Assembly: GCA_001603165.1 (NCBI GenBank)
Contig: LVBN01000048.1
Coordinates: 29,480-93,479 of the forward strand
Length of the DNA: 64,000 nucleotides
Source: Spirochaetales bacterium Spiro_12
GTDB lineage: Bacteria > Spirochaetota > Spirochaetia > Treponematales > Rectinemataceae
Direction of reading: 5' to 3'
The notes under the pieces are model-generated. The model was not told the origin of the DNA. It saw nothing but the letters and a program-made list of their open reading frames with translations, and made no database searches. Both the position numbers and the translations under genes were made by a program. This document shows positions 8,107 to 16,797 of this stretch, in pieces; the first letter of the stretch is position 1; every line of letters starts with the position of its first letter.

Positions 8107-9945
8107 CTAACCGAGCCTTGCCCCGGCATTCGCGTCGAGTTCGATCCAAAACAGGGAGCCCTCTCCTTCCCAGCTCTCCACTCCAACGGAGCCGCCGTGG
8201 ACTTCGGCGATATGGCGGACAATAGCCAGGCCGAGGCCAGTACCCCCCTGCTCCCGGCTCCTTGCTTTGTCCACCCTGTAGAAGCGCTCGAAGAGCCTGG
8301 GCAACTGGGCCGCGGGGATTCCCGGGCCTTGGTCCCGAACCTCGATGCGCAATCTGGAATCGATTCGGCGCGCCCTGATCCGGACCTGGCTCTCGGCCGG
8401 GGAATATTTCACCGCGTTGTCCAAAAGATTGAAAACGGCCTGTACGATCAAGCCGCCGTTCACCTCGACACGGATATCCTCGGGGCAGTCCAGTTCGAGT
8501 TTAAGGTTTTTGCCCATCGCGGCATATTCCACCGAGGCTATTGCCTCGAGAACGAGTTCCCGGAGACTTTCGGATTTCGTTTCCAGACTCTCCCTTTCCT
8601 GCTGTTCAAGCTTGGCCAGAGAGAGCAGGTCATCGATGAGCCGTTCCATTCTCGCCGCGTTTCGACCGATGATTTCCGAAAAACGCCTGGCCTTGTCGGG
8701 ATCTTCCAAGGCCCCTCCGAGAAGGGTTTCGGCGAAGCCTTTCACCAGTTGCACGGGTGTTCTGAGCTCGTGGGATACGTTGGCGACGAAATCCCTGCGA
8801 ATCGTCTCGAGGCGGCGCAGAACGGTGAGGTCGTTCAGGACCAGCACGACGCCCTCAGGTTCCCGGGAGCCGCTCTGCATTCCGTATGCCGCGGCGAGCA
8901 CTCGAAAACTTCGCTGACTTCCCTGGCGATAGAGTTCGATATCGACTTCCGCCGCCGAGGAACTTTCCAGCGCCTTTCGCGCCACCTCCTCGAGCGCCGG
9001 CGAGCGGGAGATTTCGAGAAGGCAGGGCTTGGTTTTCCTGCCAGCGTCGGAGGCCTGGGGAAAATCGAAGAATTGGCGGGCCGCTTTATTGGCCAGCCGC
9101 AGATTGAGATGGGCATCGAGAGCGAGGACGGCCTCGGAGACCCCATCCAGGATGGCTTCCACCTCCCGCTCCTTGGCTTCCGCCGATTCGGCCCGCAGGG
9201 AAAGCTCTCCGGCCATGGAGTCCAGCGCTTCGCCTAAAACCCGTATCTCCCGGGAACTTCGGGCGAGCTGCCGCCTGTCCTTGAGCTCGAAGCGGCCGCC
9301 GGCCCGCGATCCGGGCGCATCCCTCTCCCCCCGGGGCACGGACTCGGCCGCGGCAGCCAAAAGCCCCAGGGGCCGCGTTATGCCCCTGGACAGGAATACG
9401 GCCACCAGGGCCGCGAGGGCTGCCGCGAAGGCTATTACGGTGACCAGGAGAAATTGCAGCTCGGAAAGCCTGGACTCCATGGCCGGGGTATCCAGGGAGA
9501 GCCTGAAGGCGGCGATTATTTTCCCCTCGCCGTCCTTTATCGGCAGTGCGATATAGCGCTGCTCCATGCCGAGGGTGTTCGATTTCCGCGTAGCCCTGGC
9601 CTGGAATCCCGAGAGGGCCTGGATGATTTCGGGCCTGTCGCCGTGGTTTTCCATCGTTGCCGGATCGGCCTTGGAATCGGCGGCCACCCTGCCGTCGGAA
9701 GTCACGATAGTGACGCGGTACGAGGACGCCCCGCCGGCTTCCCTGGCCCAGCGTCGCAGCTCAGCCGCATCGGCGGGATCGGGCAGGTACGCCGAGAGAA
9801 GGCGGGCGGTTTCGGCAAGAGCCTTATCGTTGATCTCGGTGTGGATCTGCCCTATCAGCGTGACGGACAGGAGGGCGAAGACAAGACACAAGGCTAGGCT
9901 CAAGCCTAAAAGAGATCCCAGCGTTTTACCAAAAAGCGTCTTCAT
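8107..9945 (-). CDS. phoR: Phosphate-regulon sensor histidine kinase PhoR
   Basis: A 612-residue membrane kinase, last gene of the pst-pho operon and partner of PhoB. In order: a TM segment (about 10-32), a periplasmic sensor region (35-160), a second TM (163-187), a HAMP-like segment, a PAS domain (about 260-370), and a HisKA domain with phosphoacceptor His392 in VSHELRTP. The ATPase domain follows, with N box NLLDNAVKYSP, G1 RDQGPGI and G2 GGTGLGLA. In the family, PhoR phosphorylates PhoB when phosphate is scarce under control of the Pst transporter and PhoU. The periplasmic loop of about 130 residues is much larger than in E. coli PhoR and resembles the Gram-positive PhoR plan. It is separated from phoB by 58 bp without a terminator. 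Confidence 0.92.
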   Translation of the reverse strand: MKTLFGKTLGSLLGLSLALCLVFALLSVTLIGQIHTEINDKALAETARLLSAYLPDPADAAELRRWAREAGGASSYRVTIVTSDGRVAADSKADPATMENHGDRPEIIQALSGFQARATRKSNTLGMEQRYIALPIKDGEGKIIAAFRLSLDTPAMESRLSELQFLLVTVIAFAAALAALVAVFLSRGITRPLGLLAAAAESVPRGERDAPGSRAGGRFELKDRRQLARSSREIRVLGEALDSMAGELSLRAESAEAKEREVEAILDGVSEAVLALDAHLNLRLANKAARQFFDFPQASDAGRKTKPCLLEISRSPALEEVARKALESSSAAEVDIELYRQGSQRSFRVLAAAYGMQSGSREPEGVVLVLNDLTVLRRLETIRRDFVANVSHELRTPVQLVKGFAETLLGGALEDPDKARRFSEIIGRNAARMERLIDDLLSLAKLEQQERESLETKSESLRELVLEAIASVEYAAMGKNLKLELDCPEDIRVEVNGGLIVQAVFNLLDNAVKYSPAESQVRIRARRIDSRLRIEVRDQGPGIPAAQLPRLFERFYRVDKARSREQGGTGLGLAIVRHIAEVHGGSVGVESWEGEGSLFWIELDANAGARLG

Positions 9946-10003
9946 AATTCGACTCTCGCTCCTGTACTATCCGCCTTTCCAGTCGTAAACGGTCTTTTAG
10001 TTT

Positions 10004-10702
10004 TTACTGCTCCGCTCTAAACCTATACCCCACGCCCCGGACCGTTTCTATGAGGGCGGAGCCTTCCCCTAATTTTTTTCTTATGGAAAGTATCTGCACA
10101 TCCACCGATCGATCGGTAACCGGGTAATCCTGCCCCTTGACGGCATCGATGATCTGGGTGCGGGCGAAGACCCTTCCGGGCTCCTCCATAAGGCATTTGA
10201 GGATGGAGAACTCGGTGGCCGAAAGCTCGAGGAACTTATCTTCGAAGAATGCTTCATGCCGCAGGGGGTCCAGGACAAGCCCTCCCCTGCTAAGTCTGGT
10301 CTGAACATCCTGTCCCGGCGATCGCTCCAGGCCTCGCCGCAGGGCGGTTCTGATCCGGGCCACCAGAACCCTGGGACTGAAAGGTTTAACCACATAATCC
10401 GCGGCGCCCAATTCGAGGCCGGCCACCACATCGGCATCCTCGCCCCTGGCCGTGGTTATGAGAATAGGAATCCCGGCCTTGCCCGGAAGATTCTTCGAAC
10501 GGCGCAAAAACTCGAATCCGTCGATGCCGGGCAGCATGAGATCGAGGACGATGCAGTCAAAATCCCTGGCCCGCAGCAGGGAGAGTCCCTCCTCGGCGGA
10601 TACCACGGGCAGCACTTCCCAGCCTTCGGCCTGGAGGGTATAGGAGAGGAGTTCCCGTATATCCTGGTCGTCTTCGACGACCAGGATTTTGGCTTTGGCC
10701 AT
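10004..10702 (-). CDS. phoB: Phosphate-regulon response regulator PhoB
   Basis: A 232-residue OmpR/PhoB-family regulator. The receiver domain has acidic residues in VVEDDQD, phospho-acceptor Asp54 in VLDLMLPG, and Lys in VVKPFSP. A C-terminal winged helix (about 130-230) ends in ETVRGVGYRF. ATG 10702 is preferred over an in-frame ATG five codons upstream because AGGAGGG lies 5 nt before it. The natural targets are the pst operon itself; a direct-repeat site is proposed at 15482-15498. Confidence 0.94.
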   Translation of the reverse strand: MAKAKILVVEDDQDIRELLSYTLQAEGWEVLPVVSAEEGLSLLRARDFDCIVLDLMLPGIDGFEFLRRSKNLPGKAGIPILITTARGEDADVVAGLELGAADYVVKPFSPRVLVARIRTALRRGLERSPGQDVQTRLSRGGLVLDPLRHEAFFEDKFLELSATEFSILKCLMEEPGRVFARTQIIDAVKGQDYPVTDRSVDVQILSIRKKLGEGSALIETVRGVGYRFRAEQ

Positions 10703-10803
10703 TTTCCCTCCTGCCATGCTTTAAAAGCATTTCGCCGGCCCCGATCTTCTCGGCCCGATCGATCCGGCTCCCTACAGGTCTATGGTTAGCCTGGCGGCCC
10801 GGC

Positions 10804-11463
10804 TTAGTCGTTCAGCTCGAGATGCCGCCCCTCCACCATGTAGACCACCGCCTCGCATACGTTGGTCATGTGGTCGCCGAAGCGCTCGAGGTACCCGGAG
10901 GTCGTCAGCAGCTTGGAAGCTCGCTTGATGAGTTCCGGATGATCCTTCATAAGGCTCAAGATTTCTTCGATGAGGGCCTTGTGCTCATGATCGATTTCAT
11001 CGTCCAGCAAGGCTGTCGATCTTGCCGTTTCGACATCCCAATTCTGATAGGCGCTCACCGCTCCCCTGATCATCCTCAGGCCCACGCCGGCCATGCGATC
11101 CAGCCTGCCGATCTGGCGGAAGGGAGCTTCGCCGGCCAGCTTGATGGCTGTCTTGGCCAGATGCACGCTATAGTCCCCCGCCCTTTCCAGATTGTACGTC
11201 ACTTTGAAGATGGTGACGAGTTCCCGCAAGTCCCTGGCCACAGGTTGCTGAGTGGCGATGAGCACCGCCGCCGCGTCTTCGATCGCCAGCTGGAGTCTAT
11301 CGACCTCCTTGTCCCCGGCCTTGGCCTCTTTCGCGAGGTTTAGGTCTTGATTTTTCAGGGCGGTCATAGCCTTGGCCAGGTTCTCCTCGACCCTGGTGGC
11401 CATGCCGAGTATATCGTAACGAAGTCGTGCCAGCTCCTCCTGGAGCGCTGTTCTGGTGCTCAT
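10804..11463 (-). CDS. phoU: Phosphate signalling protein PhoU
   Basis: A 219-residue, mostly helical cytoplasmic protein that links Pst transport activity to PhoR and dampens phosphate uptake. It shows the duplicated three-helix PhoU repeat. The metal-binding motif DKEVDRL is in the first half and DDEIDHEHK in the second. It lies between pstB and phoB. GAGGAAGGA precedes the ATG. Confidence 0.95.
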   Translation of the reverse strand: MSTRTALQEELARLRYDILGMATRVEENLAKAMTALKNQDLNLAKEAKAGDKEVDRLQLAIEDAAAVLIATQQPVARDLRELVTIFKVTYNLERAGDYSVHLAKTAIKLAGEAPFRQIGRLDRMAGVGLRMIRGAVSAYQNWDVETARSTALLDDEIDHEHKALIEEILSLMKDHPELIKRASKLLTTSGYLERFGDHMTNVCEAVVYMVEGRHLELND

Positions 11464-11478
11464 GGATTCCTTCCTCTA

Positions 11479-12237
11479 TCAACCGAAGCGACCCGAGATA
11501 TAGTTCTCGGTGCGTTCATCCTTGGGATTGAAAAAAACTTCCTTCGTCGGGGCATACTCGACGAGATCCCCCGAAAGAAGGAAGGCTGTGAAATCCGATA
11601 TCCTGGCGGCCTGCTGCATGTTGTGCGTCACGATGACGATAGAATAGCGGCTCTTGAGCTGACCGAGCAAGTCTTCGATCTTGGCGGTGGAAATCGGATC
11701 CAGGGCGCTGGTGGGTTCGTCCATGAGGATCACCTCGGGGCTCACAGCCAGGGCCCGGGCGATGCAAAGCCTCTGCTGCTGTCCGCCAGAGAGGGCCATG
11801 GCGCTCTGCTTGAGCTTATCCTTCACCTCGTCCCAAAGGGCTACCTGGAAAAGGCTGGACTCCACCAGTTCGTCCATGTCGCCCCTGTAGCCGTTGATCC
11901 TGGCCCCCCAGGCTATGTTTTCGTAAATGGTTTTCGGGAAAGGATTGGGCTTCTGGAAGACCATGCCTATCCAGCGCCGCACTTCCACGGGATCGACACC
12001 GGAACCGTAGATATTCGCCCCGCGGAAAAGAACCTGGCCCGAAGTCTTCGTGCCTGGTATCAGCTCGTTCATGCGGTTGAACGCCCGCAGCGCAGTACTT
12101 TTCCCGCAGCCCGAGGGACCTATTATGGCGGTGACCGCGTTGCGGTCGATATTCATGGTCAAGTCTTTTACCGCCCTGTGTCCGTCGGAGTATTCTATCG
12201 AAAGATCGATCACTTCCAGGCATGCTGTTGTCTTCAT
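11479..12237 (-). CDS. pstB: Phosphate ABC transporter ATP-binding protein
   Basis: A 252-residue ATPase of the high-affinity phosphate importer. Walker A is GPSGCGKST, the signature LSGGQQQRL, and Walker [13 protein letters not shown], with the switch His in IVTHNMQQA. The RAFNRMNEL segment typical of PstB is present. Its start overlaps the pstA stop (ATGA). Confidence 0.97.
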   Translation of the reverse strand: MKTTACLEVIDLSIEYSDGHRAVKDLTMNIDRNAVTAIIGPSGCGKSTALRAFNRMNELIPGTKTSGQVLFRGANIYGSGVDPVEVRRWIGMVFQKPNPFPKTIYENIAWGARINGYRGDMDELVESSLFQVALWDEVKDKLKQSAMALSGGQQQRLCIARALAVSPEVILMDEPTSALDPISTAKIEDLLGQLKSRYSIVIVTHNMQQAARISDFTAFLLSGDLVEYAPTKEVFFNPKDERTENYISGRFG

Positions 12238-13493
12238 TGGGAGGCTGCCTTTTTATTGCTGTATTTCGCACGCATATAGATGACGCTGGCATTAAGCGAG
12301 AGGAGCATCACCAGAAGCACGACGATGGCCCCGGCGGCGAGGTTCCGGAATTCCTGCTGGGGCCTGGCGCTCCATTGGTATATCTGTATGGGCAGGGTGG
12401 TGAATTTGGAAAAGGGGCCGGTGGGGTCCATGGAGAGGAAGGTAGAGGCTCCCACCACCACAAGGGGCGCTGTCTCGCCCAAAGCCCTGGATATGGCCAG
12501 CACGGCTCCTGTGAGGATTCTGTCCGCCGATGCGGGCAGCACGTGATGCCAGACTGTCTGCCACCTGGTGGCGCCCAGGGCAAGGCTGGACTGTCGTAGG
12601 CTCTGCGGCACAGCCCTCATGGCCTCCTGGGCATTGATTATGATAATCGGAAGAATCAATAAGGCCAGGCTTAAGGATGCGGAAAGGACCGTCCTGCCGT
12701 CGAGAGAAGTCCCTTCGGATTGTACGCCGAAGATCGCTCCCGAAGTCAGGGGCGCCATCGCCCTCACGAAGAGCGCGAGGCCAAGCATTCCATAGATGAT
12801 CGAAGGGACTCCCGCCAGGTTATAAATATTCGTACGGATCACCCTGTTGAGCCAGTTGTCCCTGGCGTATTCCTCCAGCCAGACCGCCGCGGCCACGCCC
12901 AGTGGCAGGGCAAAGAGAATAGTAAAGAGAATGGTCAACAGGGAGCCCAAAAGGGCGCCGCGGATGCCGCTTCTCAGGGGGTCCGAGGACTGGGAGCTGG
13001 AGAGCAGGCTTGCGCTCACCCAGGATCGGAATTGCAGGCTTCCCCCTTGGTAATCGCGGACGACGCTTTCCATTATCTCCGGCTTGAAAAAGATGCTTTC
13101 GAAGAGGCTCCAGGTGGCAATCACATGGGGTTTGAGTATTTCCGCATCGATGATGCCCAGGAGCTCGGCCCTGCTACGTTCCGCCAGGGGGGCTTCGGTA
13201 TCGAGTTTCCGGTATAGGCGCCGGGAGAGCCTTTCCTGGAGAATCGAGCTGAGCCCCTGGGCGTCCTGTTCCGAGAGGGTCTCTCCCTCGGGGACTAATT
13301 TCGCCGGATCTTCCTCGGTTTGAACCAAGACATAACCGAAGGCCTGATTCACGATGCCCGCCAGAAGGGCGGCGAGAAAAAAGACCGAAACTATCGTACA
13401 GACCAGAAAGATAATTCTCCAGCGCCCGGATTTCCTGCGACGTTCTTCCAGCCTGGAGTCGAGCCGGCCGGATATGGGAGGCGAGGGGTTCAT
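12234..13493 (-). CDS. pstA: Phosphate ABC transporter permease PstA, long form
   Basis: A 419-residue inner-membrane permease. The C-terminal 280 residues are a standard PstA with six helices and a coupling motif near [19 protein letters not shown]. The N-terminus is extended: after TM1 (about 25-48) comes a hydrophilic region of about 110 residues, predicted periplasmic, before the permease core. This is similar to the DUF3333-bearing PstA forms known in some bacteria. ATG 13493 overlaps the pstC stop (ATGA); the longer open frame to 13883 lies within pstC. Role of the extra domain is unknown. Confidence 0.92.
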   Translation of the reverse strand: MNPSPPISGRLDSRLEERRRKSGRWRIIFLVCTIVSVFFLAALLAGIVNQAFGYVLVQTEEDPAKLVPEGETLSEQDAQGLSSILQERLSRRLYRKLDTEAPLAERSRAELLGIIDAEILKPHVIATWSLFESIFFKPEIMESVVRDYQGGSLQFRSWVSASLLSSSQSSDPLRSGIRGALLGSLLTILFTILFALPLGVAAAVWLEEYARDNWLNRVIRTNIYNLAGVPSIIYGMLGLALFVRAMAPLTSGAIFGVQSEGTSLDGRTVLSASLSLALLILPIIIINAQEAMRAVPQSLRQSSLALGATRWQTVWHHVLPASADRILTGAVLAISRALGETAPLVVVGASTFLSMDPTGPFSKFTTLPIQIYQWSARPQQEFRNLAAGAIVVLLVMLLSLNASVIYMRAKYSNKKAASQ

Positions 13494-14425
13494 TCGTAGA
13501 CCTCCCTGAAGCGACGCACAATCCGCGAAGAAAGCATATTGAGGCCGAGCGTCACGATGAAAAGCACCAGGGCTATGGCGAAGAGACTTTGATAATCCAT
13601 GGAGTCGTAGGAAAGATCGCCTCCGGATATTCTTACGATATGACCCGTCATCGTCTCGGCGGACTTGAAGGGGTTGAGGGTGAGATTGGGGCCGGCTCCG
13701 GCCGCCATGGCGACGATCATCGTTTCGCCCACCGCTCTCGAAAGCCCCAGGATAAAGGCAGCGGCTATTCCCGAGAAGGCGGCGGGCACGACAATCGTAA
13801 GGGAGACTTCCAGCTTGTTGGCGCCCATGGCATAGGCCCCTTCCTTGAGCGAGCGCGGCACCGACGAGAGAGCGTCCTCGCACATCGAGGCGATGAGGGG
13901 AAGGATGAGAATACCCATGACCAATCCCGCGGACAGGGTATTATAAACATCCACCCGCTGCCGCCCGAAAAGATTTCGTATGAGGGGCGTGACGGTGTTG
14001 AGGGCGAAATAACCGTAGACAACAGTAGGGATGCCCGCCAGGAGTTCGAGGACAGGTTTCAGGAAATCCCGCACCCTGCGGGGCGCGTACTCGGAGAGGT
14101 AGATGGCCACCAAAAGCCCCAGGGGCAAAGCCAGCAGCATGGCCCAGAAACTGGTAGCGAGGGTGGCGCTCAAGAGAGGGAGGATTCCGTAGCGTTCGAT
14201 GGCGGGCTGCCAGACAGTATCGGTGAAAAAGTCGATCAGCGATATCTTTCTGAAAAAGGCGAAGGCTTCCAGCCCCAAGCTGGCGACGATGCCGAGGGTT
14301 GTGAAGATGGATATCGAGGCGGCTAAAAACAGCAAAGCCTGAATGATTATCTCCCCCGGCCGGGGACGATGCAGTAAAGTCCGGGGGAGTTGATCGGTAG
14401 GCTTGGAAGGATTTCCACAGCCCAT
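13490..14425 (-). CDS. pstC: Phosphate ABC transporter permease PstC
   Basis: A 311-residue inner-membrane permease with about six helices. Landmarks are LLAGIPTVVYGYFAL, the coupling motif KEGAYAMGANKLEVSLTIVVP, and the GLSRAVGETMIVAMAAG segment seen in PstC. It begins five bases after the pstS stop and overlaps pstA by four bases. With PstA it forms the phosphate channel served by PstS and PstB. Confidence 0.95.
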   Translation of the reverse strand: MGCGNPSKPTDQLPRTLLHRPRPGEIIIQALLFLAASISIFTTLGIVASLGLEAFAFFRKISLIDFFTDTVWQPAIERYGILPLLSATLATSFWAMLLALPLGLLVAIYLSEYAPRRVRDFLKPVLELLAGIPTVVYGYFALNTVTPLIRNLFGRQRVDVYNTLSAGLVMGILILPLIASMCEDALSSVPRSLKEGAYAMGANKLEVSLTIVVPAAFSGIAAAFILGLSRAVGETMIVAMAAGAGPNLTLNPFKSAETMTGHIVRISGGDLSYDSMDYQSLFAIALVLFIVTLGLNMLSSRIVRRFREVYE

Positions 14426-14430
14426 GGTTC

Positions 14431-15411
14431 TTAGAAAAGGCCCTTCATCGCCTCGGCCAGAAGGGTTTTGGATTTCTTAAGATCCGCCGCGGGAGCCGGG
14501 AAGTAACCTACCTTCTTTATGAGATCGTTCACGTAGGTAAGGTAGTAGGTAAGGAAGGCGGCAACCTGGGGCTTGCCCCGTATGATGTTCTTGTCGGAGT
14601 AGAGGAAGAGGGGCCTGGCCAGGGGGTAGGTGCCGGCGTCCACGGTTGCCTGGTTGGGCTCGATACCTTCGATCGATACAGCCTTGAGCTTGCCCTTGTT
14701 CTCCGCGGCGTAGGCGTAGCCGAAGTAACCGATGGCGAACTGGTCGGTGAGAATGCCCTGGACAAGCACGTTGTCATCCTCGGAGAGCTGGAGGTTCCTG
14801 GCCGAGAGGATGGGCTTCTTGTCCTTCTTGAAGACGTGCTCCACAAAGTAGTCGAAGGTTCCCGAATCGGTGCCGGGGGAGAAACGCTTGATCTCCTGCC
14901 TGGGCCATTCCTTTCTCACGTCGGACCAGTACTGGGCGGTGGAGAAGATAGCGCCCAGCTCGGCGATAGTCAGGTTTTTTACAAAGCCGTTGGTTGAGCT
15001 GACGACCACGGCCAAGGCGTCGGTGCCGATGCGGAACTCGATGGGAAGACGGGGAGGATTGAGCTTGGCCGCCGCTTCGATATTGCTCTGCTTGATTTTG
15101 GCCGAGGCGTTGGAAATGTCGGTCTCGCCGGTCTTGGTAAAGCGGTCAAAGCCCGCGCCCGAGCCTATGGAGTCTATGGTGATCTGGCCGCCGAAACCTT
15201 CCTTGACGAACTGCTCGGCGACAGCCTCCGAGAGAGGATAGACCGTGGACGAGCCTGCGGTTACGATCCGGCCCGTGACTTTCATGGGATTGACCCCGGG
15301 CAGGATTCCGTCCGGATCGTCGGAGACGCTGTCCAGCCAAGAATACTTTGCCTGGGCTCCCAGGGAGAGGGCCGCGAAAAGAACCAGGATGGCACAAAGG
15401 GCTTTCTTCAT
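14431..15411 (-). CDS. pstS: Periplasmic phosphate-binding protein PstS
   Basis: A 326-residue exported binding protein. Signal peptide about residues 1-20 with cleavage near SLGAQA; no lipobox Cys. The phosphate-binding motifs AGSSTVYP, DSIGSGAGFDRF and PGTDSGTFDYF are all present. ATG 15411 has AAGGAG 8 nt upstream, so the longer frame to 15459 is rejected. First gene of the pst-pho operon. Confidence 0.96.
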   Translation of the reverse strand: MKKALCAILVLFAALSLGAQAKYSWLDSVSDDPDGILPGVNPMKVTGRIVTAGSSTVYPLSEAVAEQFVKEGFGGQITIDSIGSGAGFDRFTKTGETDISNASAKIKQSNIEAAAKLNPPRLPIEFRIGTDALAVVVSSTNGFVKNLTIAELGAIFSTAQYWSDVRKEWPRQEIKRFSPGTDSGTFDYFVEHVFKKDKKPILSARNLQLSEDDNVLVQGILTDQFAIGYFGYAYAAENKGKLKAVSIEGIEPNQATVDAGTYPLARPLFLYSDKNIIRGKPQVAAFLTYYLTYVNDLIKKVGYFPAPAADLKKSKTLLAEAMKGLF

Positions 15412-15481
15412 CGATTTTCTCCTTTTAAAGTAGGTTTCGCGGCAAGAATACGAAGGCAATGTGAGCTTTTTATGCGGGGAT

Positions 15482-15498
15482 TGTTAAAATACGGTTAA
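15482..15498 (-). promoter_or_regulatory. Candidate Pho box upstream of pstS
   Basis: On the minus strand TTAACC, five bases, then TTAACA form an 11-bp-periodic direct repeat about 70 bp before pstS. This matches the TT-x-ACA-N5-TT-x-ACA style of PhoB/PhoP sites. A further CTCACA occurs three periods downstream. PhoB is encoded in the same operon, so autoregulation is likely. Confidence 0.45.
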
Positions 15499-15550
15499 TT
15501 TCGTCAGTACGGTACGAAAAATGTTTTTTCGGGCCAAGAGGCAGGAGATG

Positions 15551-15589
15551 AAAAAGCCGCCCCGGGGAGTTCTTTCCCCTCGGGCGGCC
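15551..15589 (-). terminator. Terminator after the TRAP transporter genes
   Basis: On the minus strand a GC-rich stem (GCCGCCC with GGGCGGC, plus GGGG/CCCC inner pairs) is followed by TTTTT. It separates the TRAP operon from the pst operon promoter. Confidence 0.85.
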
Positions 15590-15700
15590 TGGTCATAAGC
15601 CATGGTGTTTACGCTATCACGGTAATTCGACCCAGTCGGCGATCGTTCCCGGCCGGCACGGGGCACACCCCACAGCCCCGGCCCAAAACGGCTGCAGCGT

Positions 15701-16672
15701 TTACTTCAACCAGCCCCGTTCCACGAAATACTTCCTGGCGCCGGGATGATAGGGAATAAGCATCTGCTCGTCGGGCAGCACAAGGTTAGGCCCAAACTGT
15801 TTCAGGAGGGCGGAGACCTTCTGTACTTCGGAGATATTTTCATACACAGCCTTGGTCATCTTGTAGACCAGATCGGCATCCATATCCGCTCTAGCCATGA
15901 TGACGTCGGGGGGAGTGCCGACGGTGGGGACCGGCGCGGGCTGATGGGGATAGGTGTCGGCGGGGATATTAGCCCTGGTGTAGGTGGAGTTGACCTTCTT
16001 AAGGTTGGCGAGAGCTTCGTCGGTGATGGGGATGAGCTGGACCTTGCCGTCCAAAAGGAGTTCCGTCATACCCGCCGATCCCATGGCCAAGCCGAGGATC
16101 GCGCCGTCCACGAGACCGTCCTGCATCATTTCGATACCCTGGGTGTACTCCACAAAGCTCACTCTCATGTCCTTGTAGGTGAGGCCATAGGCTGCCAGCG
16201 TCTCGCGGGCGTCGACTTCACCGCCGGAACCTACGGGACCCACCGCGATGCGCTTGCCTTTAAAATCGGCGACGGACTTGATGCCCGAGGATTTGAGGGC
16301 CACTACCTGGAAGACATCCATGAAGAGTCCTCCGGTGATGGCGCGGATCCAGGGCATCTTCTCGGGGTAGGGAGCGACGCCGTTGGTGGCTCTCCAGGCT
16401 TCGAGGGAGCGCACCTGGGCGATATCCGCATCCCTGGTCCGCAAGAGGTCGATGTTGTGGGGGCTTCCGCCGGTGGCGATGGCCACGGCCTTGATCCCGG
16501 GAATTGCCTTGTTCCAAATGGCACACATGGCGAGGCCTGTGGGATAGTTGGTACCGCTGACGCCCGCGGTTCCCATGGTCAGATGGGTGATTTTCTGGGC
16601 GAAGAGGCCGGAGCCCCCGAGCGCCAGGGCGATCATGGCGATGAGGATCGTTTTTCTTCCGAACTGTTTCAT
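15701..16672 (-). CDS. TAXI-family TRAP transporter solute-binding protein
   Basis: A 323-residue periplasmic binding protein with a signal peptide (cleavage near SGLFAQ). It is of the TAXI type: MGTAGVSGTNYPTG near the mature N-terminus, VAIATGGSPHNIDLL, and VGPVGSGGEVDARETL. It captures an organic anion or amino-acid-like solute for the fused permease encoded just upstream. The ribosome site is AAGGAGG. Substrate unknown; the nearby GntR regulator and thiamine-diphosphate enzyme/aminotransferase pair suggest an amino acid or 2-oxo acid. Confidence 0.92.
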   Translation of the reverse strand: MKQFGRKTILIAMIALALGGSGLFAQKITHLTMGTAGVSGTNYPTGLAMCAIWNKAIPGIKAVAIATGGSPHNIDLLRTRDADIAQVRSLEAWRATNGVAPYPEKMPWIRAITGGLFMDVFQVVALKSSGIKSVADFKGKRIAVGPVGSGGEVDARETLAAYGLTYKDMRVSFVEYTQGIEMMQDGLVDGAILGLAMGSAGMTELLLDGKVQLIPITDEALANLKKVNSTYTRANIPADTYPHQPAPVPTVGTPPDVIMARADMDADLVYKMTKAVYENISEVQKVSALLKQFGPNLVLPDEQMLIPYHPGARKYFVERGWLK

Positions 16673-16797
16673 TAAAGAAACCTCCTTGTATCTATCGATC
16701 TACAATATGTTCGATTCGGACCGAACCGGAGTCCGGCCGTTGAATCCTTTACTCGGTTCCCGGCATGTACCGCCATCGGGCGAAGACCGGATTCGCA

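Noticed and set aside
15484..15666. A 60-codon minus-strand frame over the TRAP terminator and Pho-box region
   Set aside because: It contains a terminator hairpin and the regulatory direct repeats, and lacks a ribosome site.
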